Of a DNA stretch of 64,000 nucleotides, positions 17,762-25,883 are shown in pieces (the first letter of the stretch is position 1; each line of letters starts with the position of its first letter). The stretch comes from Labilibaculum sp. DW002 (GTDB lineage Bacteria; Bacteroidota; Bacteroidia; Bacteroidales; Marinifilaceae), in the NCBI RefSeq assembly GCF_029029525.1, contig NZ_JAKJSC010000004.1:62001-126000 (forward strand). Direction: 5' to 3'. The notes beneath the pieces were generated by a model that saw nothing but the letters and a program-made list of their open reading frames with translations, searched no databases and had not been told where the DNA came from. The position numbers and the translations under genes are program-made.

Positions 17762-17939
17762 CTCCTAATTAATAAGGATAACTAATTAATAGCTAAATGA
17801 TAACAGATTAGAAGCTTAGCGGGTGACTTAATGTTTTATTTACGGAATGATTATTTATTGTTTAGTAGTTTTAAGTGCTAAGCATAATAAATGTTTATTA
17901 GTCGATAATAAGGTTATAAATATACTTTTGTAAGAATTA

Positions 17940-18024
17940 CAAACGAAACAAAGCCCATTCTCCATAGGAGTTTGAGCTTTTTGGCTTTCAATAAACTGAC
18001 TCGTAAGAGTCGGCTTTTGTATTT
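17940..18024. terminator. Two hairpins in a gene-poor stretch
   Basis: Minus strand AGCTCA..CTCC / GGAG..TGGGCT (about 17953-17980) runs into TTTGTTT, and plus strand CTGACTC / GAGTCGG (17996-18014) runs into CTTTTGTATTTT. Both look like terminators, but no gene ends here, so they may be remnants of lost genes. Confidence 0.4.
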
Positions 18025-18142
18025 TATAGAGGCGACGTTTAGCTATTTTAGAATCATATAATGAAATTATAAAGTAAAATAAAATAAATGTTAATAAATA
18101 AGATTTGAATTGTATGTGTTATGGTGAAATAGTCGATTGCAG

Positions 18143-18320
18143 CTTAGGATGGATATTGTGAACGGTAAAATCTATTTTGAAGATAGTAAAATTAAGTCTG
18201 TAAAGGTGAGATGAACCTTGTGGATGGTAAAATTGGCTCTGCAAGAAAAAAAATTGGCAATGCGAGTGGTAAAACTCATGCTGTAAGCGTAATGTGGACA
18301 TTGTGTCATGTTAAATATAC
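18143..18320. repeat. Decayed 21-bp tandem repeat
   Basis: GGTAAAA or a close variant recurs at 18164, 18185, 18205, 18226, 18247, 18268, 18289 and 18310, i.e. every 20-21 bases. The unit is roughly TTGTGnAnnGGTAAAATTnnn. The 21-base period equals seven codons, and short stretches translate as xxGKIxx heptads, but stops interrupt every frame. It reads as a degenerate minisatellite, perhaps from a former repeat-protein gene. Confidence 0.5.
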
Positions 18321-18462
18321 TTTGTGCAGATTGCTTCATTGAATTTTTATCCCGTAATGTTTTTTATGAAACACTTATGTAGAGTCATTCTTATTTAATT
18401 TTGATTAATAGTTTTGTGCTATTATTAATACTGTTTACTGGGATTTATGCTTAATTTTAGTG

Positions 18463-18587
18463 CCCCCGCTAGCGCGAGCTTGTAGCTCGTGCTTTGCGAA
18501 TGCAAACCAAAGCCTTTTTTATCACATTATAAGTACATGAATTTTGAGTTGTAAATACGAATTTGACTTCTTAGATTTTCAATTGAT
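18463..18587. repeat. REP-like element, left copy flanking the transposase
   Basis: Starts with CCCCCGCTAGCG, then the small hairpin GAGCT-TGT-AGCTC, and continues through a unique-looking tail to about 18587. A second copy at 19574-19697 is nearly identical over the same length (about a dozen differences). The pair flanks the RAYT gene. Confidence 0.85.
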
Positions 18588-18652
18588 AATAAGCATGAAA
18601 GACCATACGCATCGGTTGATTAAGATGTGTGCAAATTTTTAATTATAATATT

Positions 18653-18880
18653 ATGTGGATAAGATCTCAAGATAAAGAAATGTTGATGCAATCTTCAAGT
18701 TTTTCAATTACTAGAAACTATGGAGGAAAGTTGAAGTTTGCTATTGTAGGCAGTATTGCAGGGACTTCTAATGTAAAAGTTGTAGGGTATTATAAAACAA
18801 AAAGCGAAGCACTCCATGAAATAGATATCATTCAAAAATATTTGGAGACTGGTGATACTGGCATTTATGAGGTAAATTAA
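18653..18880 (+). CDS. Small conserved protein starting MWIRSQDKE
   Basis: A 75-residue protein. The start MWIRSQDKE and the pattern ending YYKTKSEALHEIDIIQKYLE match a widespread small family in Bacillota and Bacteroidota with no known function. An ATG 24 bases upstream (18629) gives a poorer N-terminus. It lies between the left REP-like repeat and the transposase, so it may have been carried with that element. No signal peptide or membrane segment. Confidence 0.65.
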   Translation: MWIRSQDKEMLMQSSSFSITRNYGGKLKFAIVGSIAGTSNVKVVGYYKTKSEALHEIDIIQKYLETGDTGIYEVN

Positions 18881-18990
18881 ATATTTCTAAATAATAATGA
18901 AGACAAATACCATAATGCATGTGTCTTGTGCGCAGTTTTATCCCGATTGTAATCTGGACAAACAAGCCAATTCTCAAGTTGAAGTCAATC

Positions 18991-19551
18991 ATGTCAGATA
19001 AGTTTCAAGGCAAATATCGAATAAAGTCAGCTCGCCTACAAAATTGGGATTATTCAAACAATGGTTTGTATTTCGTTACCATTTGTACGGCGAATCGTGA
19101 ATTGTATTTTGGTGATATTGTAAATGGGGAAATGCAATTATCCGAAATAGGACGTTTGGCAAATAAATTTTGGAAGGAAATACCCAATCATTTTCCATTT
19201 GTCGAATTGGATGAATTTGTAATCATGCCAAATCATGTGCATGGCATCATCATAATCAACAAACCTAATGATGGGGGATATAATGATAAACGTAACGTAG
19301 AGACGCCCAATTTGGGCGTCTCTACCATCACAATGGCATCGGAAAAATGGAACCCTGGATCCTTGGGGGTTATTATCAATCAATATAAACGAATATGTAC
19401 GATAAACGCCAGAAAAATTCACACCAATTTTGCATGGCAGAGTCGATTCCACGATCACATCATTCGGAATGATGAAAGCCTACAGAGAATTAGAGATTAT
19501 ATTATAAATAATGCATTGAGATGGAGGGATGATAAATTTTGTGATGAATAG
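18991..19551 (+). CDS. REP-associated tyrosine transposase (RAYT, IS200-like)
   Basis: A 186-residue Y1-transposase-like protein. The HUH metal motif is MPNHVHGIIII and the nucleophile Tyr is in SLQRIRDYIINNALRW. This family cuts and moves REP palindromes. The start at 18991 (MSDKFQGKYRIKSARL) fits the family; an upstream frame start at 18919 adds unrelated residues. The gene is bracketed by two ~125-bp REP-like repeats. A perfect 14-bp inverted repeat (19297-19325) lies in frame within the gene, encoding about NVETPNLGVST between the HUH motif and the C-terminal Tyr. Confidence 0.88.
   Translation: MSDKFQGKYRIKSARLQNWDYSNNGLYFVTICTANRELYFGDIVNGEMQLSEIGRLANKFWKEIPNHFPFVELDEFVIMPNHVHGIIIINKPNDGGYNDKRNVETPNLGVSTITMASEKWNPGSLGVIINQYKRICTINARKIHTNFAWQSRFHDHIIRNDESLQRIRDYIINNALRWRDDKFCDE
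19297..19325. repeat. Perfect 29-nt palindrome inside the transposase gene
   Basis: GTAGAGACGCCCAA, one central T, and TTGGGCGTCTCTAC. GTAGAGACGC-type palindromes are dispersed repeats in many Bacteroidota and cyanobacteria. Here it sits in frame in a linker of the RAYT coding sequence. Confidence 0.85.
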
Positions 19552-19573
19552 TAGAGATATTTCTACCTAAATA

Positions 19574-19697
19574 CCCCCGCTAGCGAGAGCTTGTAGCTCG
19601 TGTTTTGTGAATGCAAACCAAAGCCTTTTTATGACATTCTAAGTACATGAATCTTGAGTCGTAAATATAAATTTGACTTCGTCGATTTTCAATTCAT
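19574..19697. repeat. REP-like element, right copy flanking the transposase
   Basis: Direct repeat of 18463-18587, beginning CCCCCGCTAGCGAGAGCT and ending at the GATTTTCAATT stretch. It begins 22 bases after the transposase stop codon. Confidence 0.85.
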
Positions 19698-19833
19698 AGC
19701 AAAGAAGCTTTGTAATTTGTCAGTTTTGCAAGAATATATTGGATTGATGTATTTGTGCGTGAAGCGTATTTTCTGCAAGTAGAACGCGATCGATAAGCTC
19801 GAAATGCCTGAGGAGCAGGCTTTTAGATTCGTT

Positions 19834-19861
19834 GGCCAAGCATACAGCTTGGTCCTTTTTT
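19834..19861 (+). terminator. Intrinsic terminator
   Basis: GGCCAAGC and GCTTGGTCC pair across ATACA and are followed by six T. The same CCAAGC/GCTTGG core recurs in terminators at 27542, 28922 and 31293. A smaller GCCTG/CAGGC hairpin precedes it. Confidence 0.7.
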
Positions 19862-19882
19862 CTAAACCTATTTTATATTTAA

Positions 19883-19922
19883 AACGCCCTCTTGCTAGCG
19901 AAGCAAAAGGGCGTTGTTTTTT
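19883..19922. terminator. Bidirectional hairpin terminator
   Basis: AACGCCCTCTTGCT pairs with AGCAAAAGGGCGTT (one mismatch) followed by GTTTTTT. It lies just beyond the 3' end of the reverse band-7 gene. Confidence 0.7.
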
Positions 19923-19948
19923 AGTAAAGTTATATTACTGTTCGAACT

Positions 19949-20848
19949 TTAATTTTTCTGATGATTCGTAACAACATCAGCTCCAACCATAGCCTCCATC
20001 ACTTTTCCTTTCATGCCTAAATCAGAAGTCATAAAGATGACATTTTGGTTTTTTTCTCCCATACTGATTAGTGTATCCTGATCAATCAGTTTCATTACCA
20101 GTTCTGTAGCGTCCTTAATTTGCATATTAGTTCCTACGGTTAAGTCCTTAATCGCTTTTTCACGTCCTTTTAAAACGGCCATTTGCTGCAGAGCTACACC
20201 TTCACCTTGTAATTTCTTACTTTCTTTTTCAGCTTCAGCAGCTTTAATAATTAAGATTTTATCAGCTTCACCTTTTTCTTCCGCAGCTTGGCGCAATCTT
20301 TTCTGCTCGTTAATCGCATTCATAGCGTCTACGACCTTAGAATCTGGTAAAATATCTACAACCAAAGTCTTTTTTATATCAAAGCCGTAACTGGATAATA
20401 ATGAATTCAAACCTTCCATTACAGTATTTGCAATATTATCTTTGTTTTCGTAAACCATATCCAATTCCATCTTTGGAACCTCAGCTCTTACGGCATCAAA
20501 AACAAAGGATTCTATTTGTGCAGTAGAGTCCGCAAGTTCATAGAAAGAATTCTGAATACTTTCCATATCTGCCTTAATAAGGTATTGAATGGCAACCTCA
20601 ATCTTCAAGGTTACTTTATCTTGAGTGATAGTTTCAACAGGAACACGCAGTTCTTGTATTTGTAGGTTTTGAACCCCTGCAACTTGATCGATAATAGGGA
20701 TTCTAAAGCTGATACCTGCTCGGCGTACCGATTGAAACTTACCTAAACGTTGTATAATTTTAGCTTGTTTTTGTTTCACGATGATCAAGGAAAATACGAA
20801 AAATACGATCGCGAATACGATAATAATAATGATTGATACAGTTTCCAT
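19949..20848 (-). CDS. SPFH / band-7 (stomatin-prohibitin) membrane protein
   Basis: A 299-residue SPFH protein. One N-terminal membrane helix (IIIIIVFAIVFFVFSLIIV) is followed by the band-7 domain (QRLGKFQSVRRAGISFRIP), an Ala/Glu-rich coiled coil (about residues 180-240) and a short tail. Such proteins form cage-like membrane assemblies and scaffold membrane microdomains, often with a protease partner. No NfeD gene is next to it. ATG at 20848 is chosen; an upstream start at 20923 would put 25 unrelated residues before the membrane helix. Confidence 0.88.
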   Translation of the reverse strand: METVSIIIIIVFAIVFFVFSLIIVKQKQAKIIQRLGKFQSVRRAGISFRIPIIDQVAGVQNLQIQELRVPVETITQDKVTLKIEVAIQYLIKADMESIQNSFYELADSTAQIESFVFDAVRAEVPKMELDMVYENKDNIANTVMEGLNSLLSSYGFDIKKTLVVDILPDSKVVDAMNAINEQKRLRQAAEEKGEADKILIIKAAEAEKESKKLQGEGVALQQMAVLKGREKAIKDLTVGTNMQIKDATELVMKLIDQDTLISMGEKNQNVIFMTSDLGMKGKVMEAMVGADVVTNHQKN

Positions 20849-20938
20849 TTTTAAAGTTTTATTAATTAATATTTGGGTATAATATTTACGCTTAAGCCAC
20901 GATGGCTTAGGTTTAATTTTCAATGCTTTTTTGCCATG

Positions 20939-21592
20939 TTAAAAGCCCATATCCATGGAGAATGAATTATAGTTATCCTTGTCTTCGGAGCTACTTGAGT
21001 AGCCCAAAAAGTTGGTCGTAATTGTCCACGAAGCATGCCCCAATAATCTGGAAATCCATTTTTTGGCTTCGATAGAGAAATCTTTTGATTCTAAAAACTT
21101 AATGCAGAAGGTCTTTAAAAAACTATCTGAGGATAAGTTTTGATAAGGTATTTCGTATTTGGTAAAAAGCAATTTGACTTGTTTGTTGACATATTGCGAG
21201 GATAAGACTTGTTTACCCGTATTATTTAAAAATATGTACTGATTAAGTTCTGGAGATCCCAGTTTTATATAAATCCTATTAATAAGGTTTCGAATGTCAT
21301 CTATAATAAAGATGGTTCTTTCCTTGTTTTTATCTTTAAGCTCGAAAGATTCTTTGTTTAGTATATCTTCCCATCTAATTGTTAATATACTTTTTAACCT
21401 AAGACCAAAAAAACACCCAAAAGCAACAATTAGAGCTATTTTGTATTTTTCATCCAATTCTAGCTTTTGAATAGCAAGTGGAATGTATTTCCAATCAATA
21501 TGCTCAGATTTTGATATGTTTCCCTTTGATGTCATTTCTCTTATTACTTGTAAATTCTTTTGTGAAGTTAAATAAAAAGTTTCAAAAAACAA
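20939..21592 (-). CDS. Degenerate tyrosine recombinase catalytic domain
   Basis: A 217-residue protein (or 198 from the ATG at 21535) with the fold of a phage-integrase catalytic domain: FGLRLKSILTIRWEDI (first Arg), and LLGHASWTITTNFLGYS (His and Tyr). The middle box, normally HxLRH, reads DSFLKTFCIKFL and lacks the His and Arg. The N-terminal SAM-like DNA-binding domain is missing. It is probably an inactive remnant, or a DNA-binding protein made from one. No element ends are visible around it. Confidence 0.7.
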   Translation of the reverse strand: MFFETFYLTSQKNLQVIREMTSKGNISKSEHIDWKYIPLAIQKLELDEKYKIALIVAFGCFFGLRLKSILTIRWEDILNKESFELKDKNKERTIFIIDDIRNLINRIYIKLGSPELNQYIFLNNTGKQVLSSQYVNKQVKLLFTKYEIPYQNLSSDSFLKTFCIKFLESKDFSIEAKKWISRLLGHASWTITTNFLGYSSSSEDKDNYNSFSMDMGF

Positions 21593-21870
21593 ATTAAATT
21601 GATAAAAGTGAAACTTTTAAAATTAATTACCACCCAAAAATGGTGTGAATTTGGCTGAGTGTTAATCCGAAAAGGAATTGTATTTTAATCTCTTACGATT
21701 CCGATACAACAATGCCAAGCTCTTAGTTTGGACTTTTTTCAAGCTAAGATTCCACAAAGGGAAGTAGTTGCTTATTATATCCACCGCTAACGGGCTTAGG
21801 TTTTGGGAATGTTAATTGATATTTGCCATAAAAGATGTAAATTAAAGAAAATACAAAACTGCGTTACAAT

Positions 21871-22416
21871 ATGTCTTTATTTACATCAGCAAGGGAAAAA
21901 AAATTATGGTTTTATGCTTTATTGGTTTGGATGGCTATTTTGTCGAGCCTGATATTTGCATATCCTTTATTTCGATTATTGGGGAATGAAAATTCGCAAG
22001 CATTGCTGTTTATTTTGTGCATGGGAATAATAGGTACAACTATTATTTTGCATGCCTTTAGAAGAAAATTAGCCCAAAACGACATTGTAAATGTGTTGGG
22101 TATTGTGGCTGTATTTCTGATGTTATTTCTACGTTTAGGGCTCGCCGAACGCACTCACTTAATAGAGTATTCTGTACTTACCATATTTATACATAGAGCA
22201 TTAATTGTGCGTTATCAAGACAAGCATAAAGGCTTATACATTACAATACTTGCACTGCTTTTATCTTTAATAATTGGTGTTTTTGATGAGTTTATTCAGG
22301 TTTTTATTCCCAACAGAGTTTTTGATATGACTGATTTTCTTTTTAATGGATTGGCTGCTGGCATAGCTATAGGTGCTAGTTTGTTATGGCAATGGATAAA
22401 GAAAATGTTATTCTAG
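21871..22416 (+). CDS. VanZ-family membrane protein
   Basis: A 181-residue protein with about five membrane helices and the VanZ C-terminal signature DEFIQVFIPNRVFDMTDFLF-N-G. VanZ proteins are linked to low-level teicoplanin resistance in enterococci, but most family members in Bacteroidota have no known role. It is monocistronic; the hairpin at 22538-22562 follows. Confidence 0.82.
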   Translation: MSLFTSAREKKLWFYALLVWMAILSSLIFAYPLFRLLGNENSQALLFILCMGIIGTTIILHAFRRKLAQNDIVNVLGIVAVFLMLFLRLGLAERTHLIEYSVLTIFIHRALIVRYQDKHKGLYITILALLLSLIIGVFDEFIQVFIPNRVFDMTDFLFNGLAAGIAIGASLLWQWIKKMLF

Positions 22417-22537
22417 ATTTACGTAAAATAGAAGTTTAGTGAGAGTTTTATAATTTGAAACTCTTTTTTGCATTAATCTCTATTTTGTCAATATTTCTTG
22501 TTTAGTATTCCTAAAAACTTGTTACTATTTTAACTTA

Positions 22538-22566
22538 ACCCGAGCCAAAAGCTCGGGGTTTTGTTT
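22538..22566 (+). terminator. Intrinsic terminator
   Basis: CCCGAGC and GCTCGGG pair across CAAAA and are followed by TTTTG. It ends the VanZ gene. Confidence 0.82.
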
Positions 22567-22606
22567 TGTTTCAATTGCCGAATATTCAAAAACAAAAAGT
22601 ATCGTA

Positions 22607-22641
22607 ACTTTTAAACAAATAAAAAACGACTTTTAAACAAA
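22607..22641 (+). promoter_or_regulatory. Direct-repeat operator candidate
   Basis: ACTTTTAAACAAA occurs twice, at 22607-22619 and 22629-22641, with starts 22 bases (two helix turns) apart, upstream of the SDR gene. This spacing is typical of AraC-type binding sites, and an AraC-family gene ends the cluster downstream. Confidence 0.5.
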
Positions 22642-22712
22642 ATAAAATAACAGATTTCTCAAGACCTTTACAGCATATTAATCGAAGCGAATGTGCTTCT
22701 AAAAAAGATAAT

Positions 22713-23660
22713 ATGAGTAAAGATAAAATTGGGAATAAGGGATGGACTCCGTTAAGCTTAGGAAATTTAAGCGGAAAAACCGTTGTGATAACAGGAGCAA
22801 ACACAGGGGCTGGTTTCGAAGCTACCAAGATATTATTGAGTAAAGGTGCTGAGGTGCTTATGCTTAACCGCAGTGAAGAAAAATCCTATAAAGCAATCGA
22901 TGATCTTAAAGCTCAATTTGGAGCAAAAGCTAAAGTTTCATTTATTAAAATGGATTTGGCCGAGCTTTCTTCTGTTAGCAATGCCGCAAAAGAAGTAATC
23001 AAAACCATACCTAAAATTGAGGCATTAATTTGTAATGCTGCTGTTGCACAAGTAGCTAAGCAATCATTTACACTTGACGGTTTTGAAAGCCAATTGGGAA
23101 TAAATCATTATGGGCATTTTTTATTGACTAAGCTGCTATTTAATAAAGTAGAACAAGGCGGAAAAAGAATTGTTGTTGTTGCAAGTGAAGGTTATAAAAT
23201 GGGACTGAAGACGATTCAGTTTGACGATATGAATTGGGACAAGAATTACCATCCTAACAATACCTATTGCCATAGTAAATTGGCTCAGATGATTTTCGCC
23301 TATGAACTGCAAAATCGAATAAAAGAAGCAAACAAAGATGTCAAGGTTTATGTCTGTCATCCAGGTGCTTCTAAAACATCACTTATTAATAAAGATACTC
23401 CTTTAATGACACGGATAATGTGGACTATCCTTTCAAATTCTCCAATGGTACAATCAGCCGAAAAAGGTGCTTATCCGGAAGTAATGTGTGCCACAGAAGA
23501 TGGATTGGATCAGAAGGCTTATTATGGTCCTACAAAAAGGAATAATTGGGTTGGTCCTGTAGGTGCGTGTAAATTGGAGTCGTTTGTATTGGACAGGGAG
23601 CTTGCAGTAAAATTATGGGCTGTTTCGGAGAAGCAAACAGCTTGTAAGTGGAACTTTTAA
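22713..23660 (+). CDS. Short-chain dehydrogenase/reductase
   Basis: A 315-residue SDR oxidoreductase. The NAD(P) loop is VVITGANTGAGFEATKIL, the NNAG-like motif reads ICNAAV, the catalytic Ser is in VVVASEG and YCHSK is the YxxxK. It resembles retinol-dehydrogenase/WW-domain oxidoreductase-like SDRs of about 300 residues. It heads a cluster of four forward genes (membrane protein, START protein, AraC regulator) with gaps of 10-52 bases. Substrate unknown; a lipophilic alcohol or ketone fits the START neighbour. Confidence 0.88.
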   Translation: MSKDKIGNKGWTPLSLGNLSGKTVVITGANTGAGFEATKILLSKGAEVLMLNRSEEKSYKAIDDLKAQFGAKAKVSFIKMDLAELSSVSNAAKEVIKTIPKIEALICNAAVAQVAKQSFTLDGFESQLGINHYGHFLLTKLLFNKVEQGGKRIVVVASEGYKMGLKTIQFDDMNWDKNYHPNNTYCHSKLAQMIFAYELQNRIKEANKDVKVYVCHPGASKTSLINKDTPLMTRIMWTILSNSPMVQSAEKGAYPEVMCATEDGLDQKAYYGPTKRNNWVGPVGACKLESFVLDRELAVKLWAVSEKQTACKWNF

Positions 23661-23670
23661 ATTTGAGGAT

Positions 23671-24177
23671 ATGGATATCTTAAAAATAGCAACAGATTGG
23701 GCAAAAGCCGAAGTTTTTTCATCTGTATTTTTCATCCTATTCGGAATAATGCTTGTGCTGGCAGGTATCGGATTTTGGCAATTGGGAAAAACAGATATAG
23801 CAAAAGCATACATCATCCCCAGCTTGGTAGCCGGTTCTTTACTTTTGACCATTGGGTTTGGATTATTTTATACCAACAAATCGAGAATTTCGAACTTTGC
23901 AGACGAATATCATCAAGATGCTTCAGCTTTTGTAGAATCTGAAATTGTTCGTGCTGATAAAACTTTAAAAGAATACAAAAGCATAGTTTTCAGGATTATT
24001 CCACTTATAATCGTTGCAGCTGCCTTGCTAATTATTTTTATCAATACTCCATTTTGGCAGGCAATTAGCATTACAACCATTGCTATGATGATTGTTATTT
24101 TATTGGTAGATGGCACTGCTCACGCCAGAATTAAAGCTTATAAAGAACAATTAGTCCTAGAACAAAAAGCAAATTAA
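23671..24177 (+). CDS. Four-helix membrane protein, unknown function
   Basis: A 168-residue protein with two hydrophobic hairpins: helices near residues 17-35 and 46-65, a polar loop (TNKSRISNFADEYHQDASAF), then helices near 105-120 and 125-142. I do not recognise a family. It begins 10 bases after the SDR stop and is followed by the START-domain gene, so it probably acts in the same process. Confidence 0.75.
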   Translation: MDILKIATDWAKAEVFSSVFFILFGIMLVLAGIGFWQLGKTDIAKAYIIPSLVAGSLLLTIGFGLFYTNKSRISNFADEYHQDASAFVESEIVRADKTLKEYKSIVFRIIPLIIVAAALLIIFINTPFWQAISITTIAMMIVILLVDGTAHARIKAYKEQLVLEQKAN

Positions 24178-24204
24178 CAGCTAGATAAAAATCAAGAAGA
24201 AAAT

Positions 24205-24810
24205 ATGAACAGAATAAAAATAATTAGCTCATTGGTAATTTTATTAATCTCCTATAACGTTTTCTCGCAAGGCCGAAATTATAAAACTGAAATCACCAAA
24301 GATGGTAAAGCCACAGTTAAGTACGAAACGGTAAAAGAGAAGGAGGGAAGACACTTTTATTACAGTGCCCAGCGCAATGTAAATGCCTCTTTAGATAAAC
24401 TAGATGCTTATTTATCAATCTCAAACAATCATAAAAACTTTTTGGAAAACACCCCAATAAGCGAGGAGATTAGAAAAATATCAGACAACGAATGGGTTAC
24501 CTTTTACTTATTTGATGCACCTTGGCCAATACCTGATAGCGATGTAATTGTGAAATTTAATCGTGTGAAAAAGGACAACAAACTTGTTTTCACCGCAATT
24601 GCCATATCAGATGATTATAAAAAATCGGATGTGTACAGAATAACGAATTACAAATTCGTTTATGAACTGGAAAAAGTTAATGCTGATACCACAAAAATTA
24701 CCATTACGGCCGATTATATTCCGGCTGGCTTTGTTCCTGTGTTTTTAATAAACACCTGGTTCCCTGAGGGGCCAGCAAGGATTATTAGTAATTTAGGAGT
24801 AATGAAATAA
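24205..24810 (+). CDS. Secreted START-like lipid-binding domain protein
   Basis: A 201-residue protein with signal peptide (MNRIKIISSLVILLISYNVFSQG) and a START/SRPBCC-like domain (FYLFDAPWPIPDSDVIVKFN; ADYIPAGFVPVFLINTWFPEGP). Such domains form a pocket for lipids or other hydrophobic ligands. Export to the periplasm suggests ligand transfer or sensing there. Part of the SDR-AraC cluster. Confidence 0.78.
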   Translation: MNRIKIISSLVILLISYNVFSQGRNYKTEITKDGKATVKYETVKEKEGRHFYYSAQRNVNASLDKLDAYLSISNNHKNFLENTPISEEIRKISDNEWVTFYLFDAPWPIPDSDVIVKFNRVKKDNKLVFTAIAISDDYKKSDVYRITNYKFVYELEKVNADTTKITITADYIPAGFVPVFLINTWFPEGPARIISNLGVMK

Positions 24811-24862
24811 TTGTAAAGGGTTTGGGCAATGCCCTGCCCAACAATTTTAATATCTTTATTAA

Positions 24863-25672
24863 ATGGATATTCCGAACGTAATAGACAAAGGCAAGGTTTT
24901 TATGTCTTGCGTAATGGACAAACAATTCACTTGGGAATACATTTCGCCACAACATATTGTCGCGTTTATATATTCTGGAGAACTTGTTTTGTCGTATGGT
25001 AAAAACTCCCTCACTTTTGTAGCAGGCGATACCGTTTTGGTATCCAAAAATCAACTGCATCGAAGCATAAAAAAGCCTGTTAACGGACAAGCTTTCAAAT
25101 GTGTATCGATGGTTCTTCCTGAGGAGCAACTACGTAAATTTTATCTGAATCGCTCCACATTAGAAACTTGGGCCGAAAATATTTCGAAGCAAAGACCTGT
25201 TAAACCGGACCCTTTATTGGAAGGTTTTTTTGGTTCTTTACTGTCTTACTTTGATATGCAAGATGAACTCCCTGATGAACTAGTTGCCATTAAAATACAA
25301 GAAGTTTTAACCATTATTGATACTGTAGATAAAAGAGTAAGCTCAGTTTTAGGTACATTTAGCGAGATCGGAAAAATAGACCTGGAAAAATACATGGAAG
25401 AGCATTTCATGTACAATCTAACCTTGGAAAAGTTCGCTTTTTTAACAGGCAGAAGTCTGACTACCTTTAAATCAGATTTTAAAAAAATATTTAAGAATAC
25501 CCCTGGGAAATGGCTTACTGAGAAAAGATTGAATTTGGCACATCATAAACTAAATGCTGAAAAGCAGAAGACCACTGACGTATATCTTTCGGTAGGTTTT
25601 GAGAACCTCTCTCATTTTTCCTTTGCTTTTAAAAAAGCATTTGGTTACAGTCCTAGCAGTATATATGAGTAG
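24863..25672 (+). CDS. AraC-family transcriptional regulator
   Basis: A 269-residue regulator. The N-terminal half is a cupin-like sensing domain (VAFIYSGELVLSYG, FVAGDTVLVSKNQLH). The C-terminal AraC HTH domain (about residues 170-269) includes LEKFAFLTGRSLTTFKSDFKK and the second helix pair ending FSFAFKKAFGYSPSSIY. It closes the SDR/membrane/START cluster and probably controls it through the 22-bp-spaced repeats at 22607-22641; that link is an inference. Confidence 0.9.
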   Translation: MDIPNVIDKGKVFMSCVMDKQFTWEYISPQHIVAFIYSGELVLSYGKNSLTFVAGDTVLVSKNQLHRSIKKPVNGQAFKCVSMVLPEEQLRKFYLNRSTLETWAENISKQRPVKPDPLLEGFFGSLLSYFDMQDELPDELVAIKIQEVLTIIDTVDKRVSSVLGTFSEIGKIDLEKYMEEHFMYNLTLEKFAFLTGRSLTTFKSDFKKIFKNTPGKWLTEKRLNLAHHKLNAEKQKTTDVYLSVGFENLSHFSFAFKKAFGYSPSSIYE

Positions 25673-25759
25673 TAGTATATTAATAATCTTTAAGCCAAAA
25701 ATGATTCCCTGCCTTGTTTTTTTTATTTTAGGTATTCTCATTTTTCGTTGGTAATTATT

Positions 25760-25789
25760 CTGTTAAGCAATCATTGTTTTGTAGTTTCG
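25760..25789 (+). promoter_or_regulatory. Promoter with TTGTTTTGTAG core
   Basis: TTGTTTTGTAGTTTCG at 25774-25789 carries TAGTTTCG as the -7-like box; CTG at 25760-25762 sits at the 19-base spacing used by the two similar promoters downstream. It precedes the gene at 25884. Confidence 0.5.
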
Positions 25790-25883
25790 TAACCGAAAAT
25801 ACAATCTTGTACCTGATGCGCTTTAAATGGTGTTGTAAAGTACGTAGTTGTACCCTATATATACAAATTGCAGCTAATACAGT

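Noticed and set aside
18119-18301. Reverse 60-codon frame over the 21-bp repeat
   Set aside because: It is a by-product of the repeat period; residues are low-complexity and there is no start context.
21871-22416. Glycopeptide-resistance gene (vanZ)
   Set aside because: Only family-level VanZ similarity; no other van genes are near.
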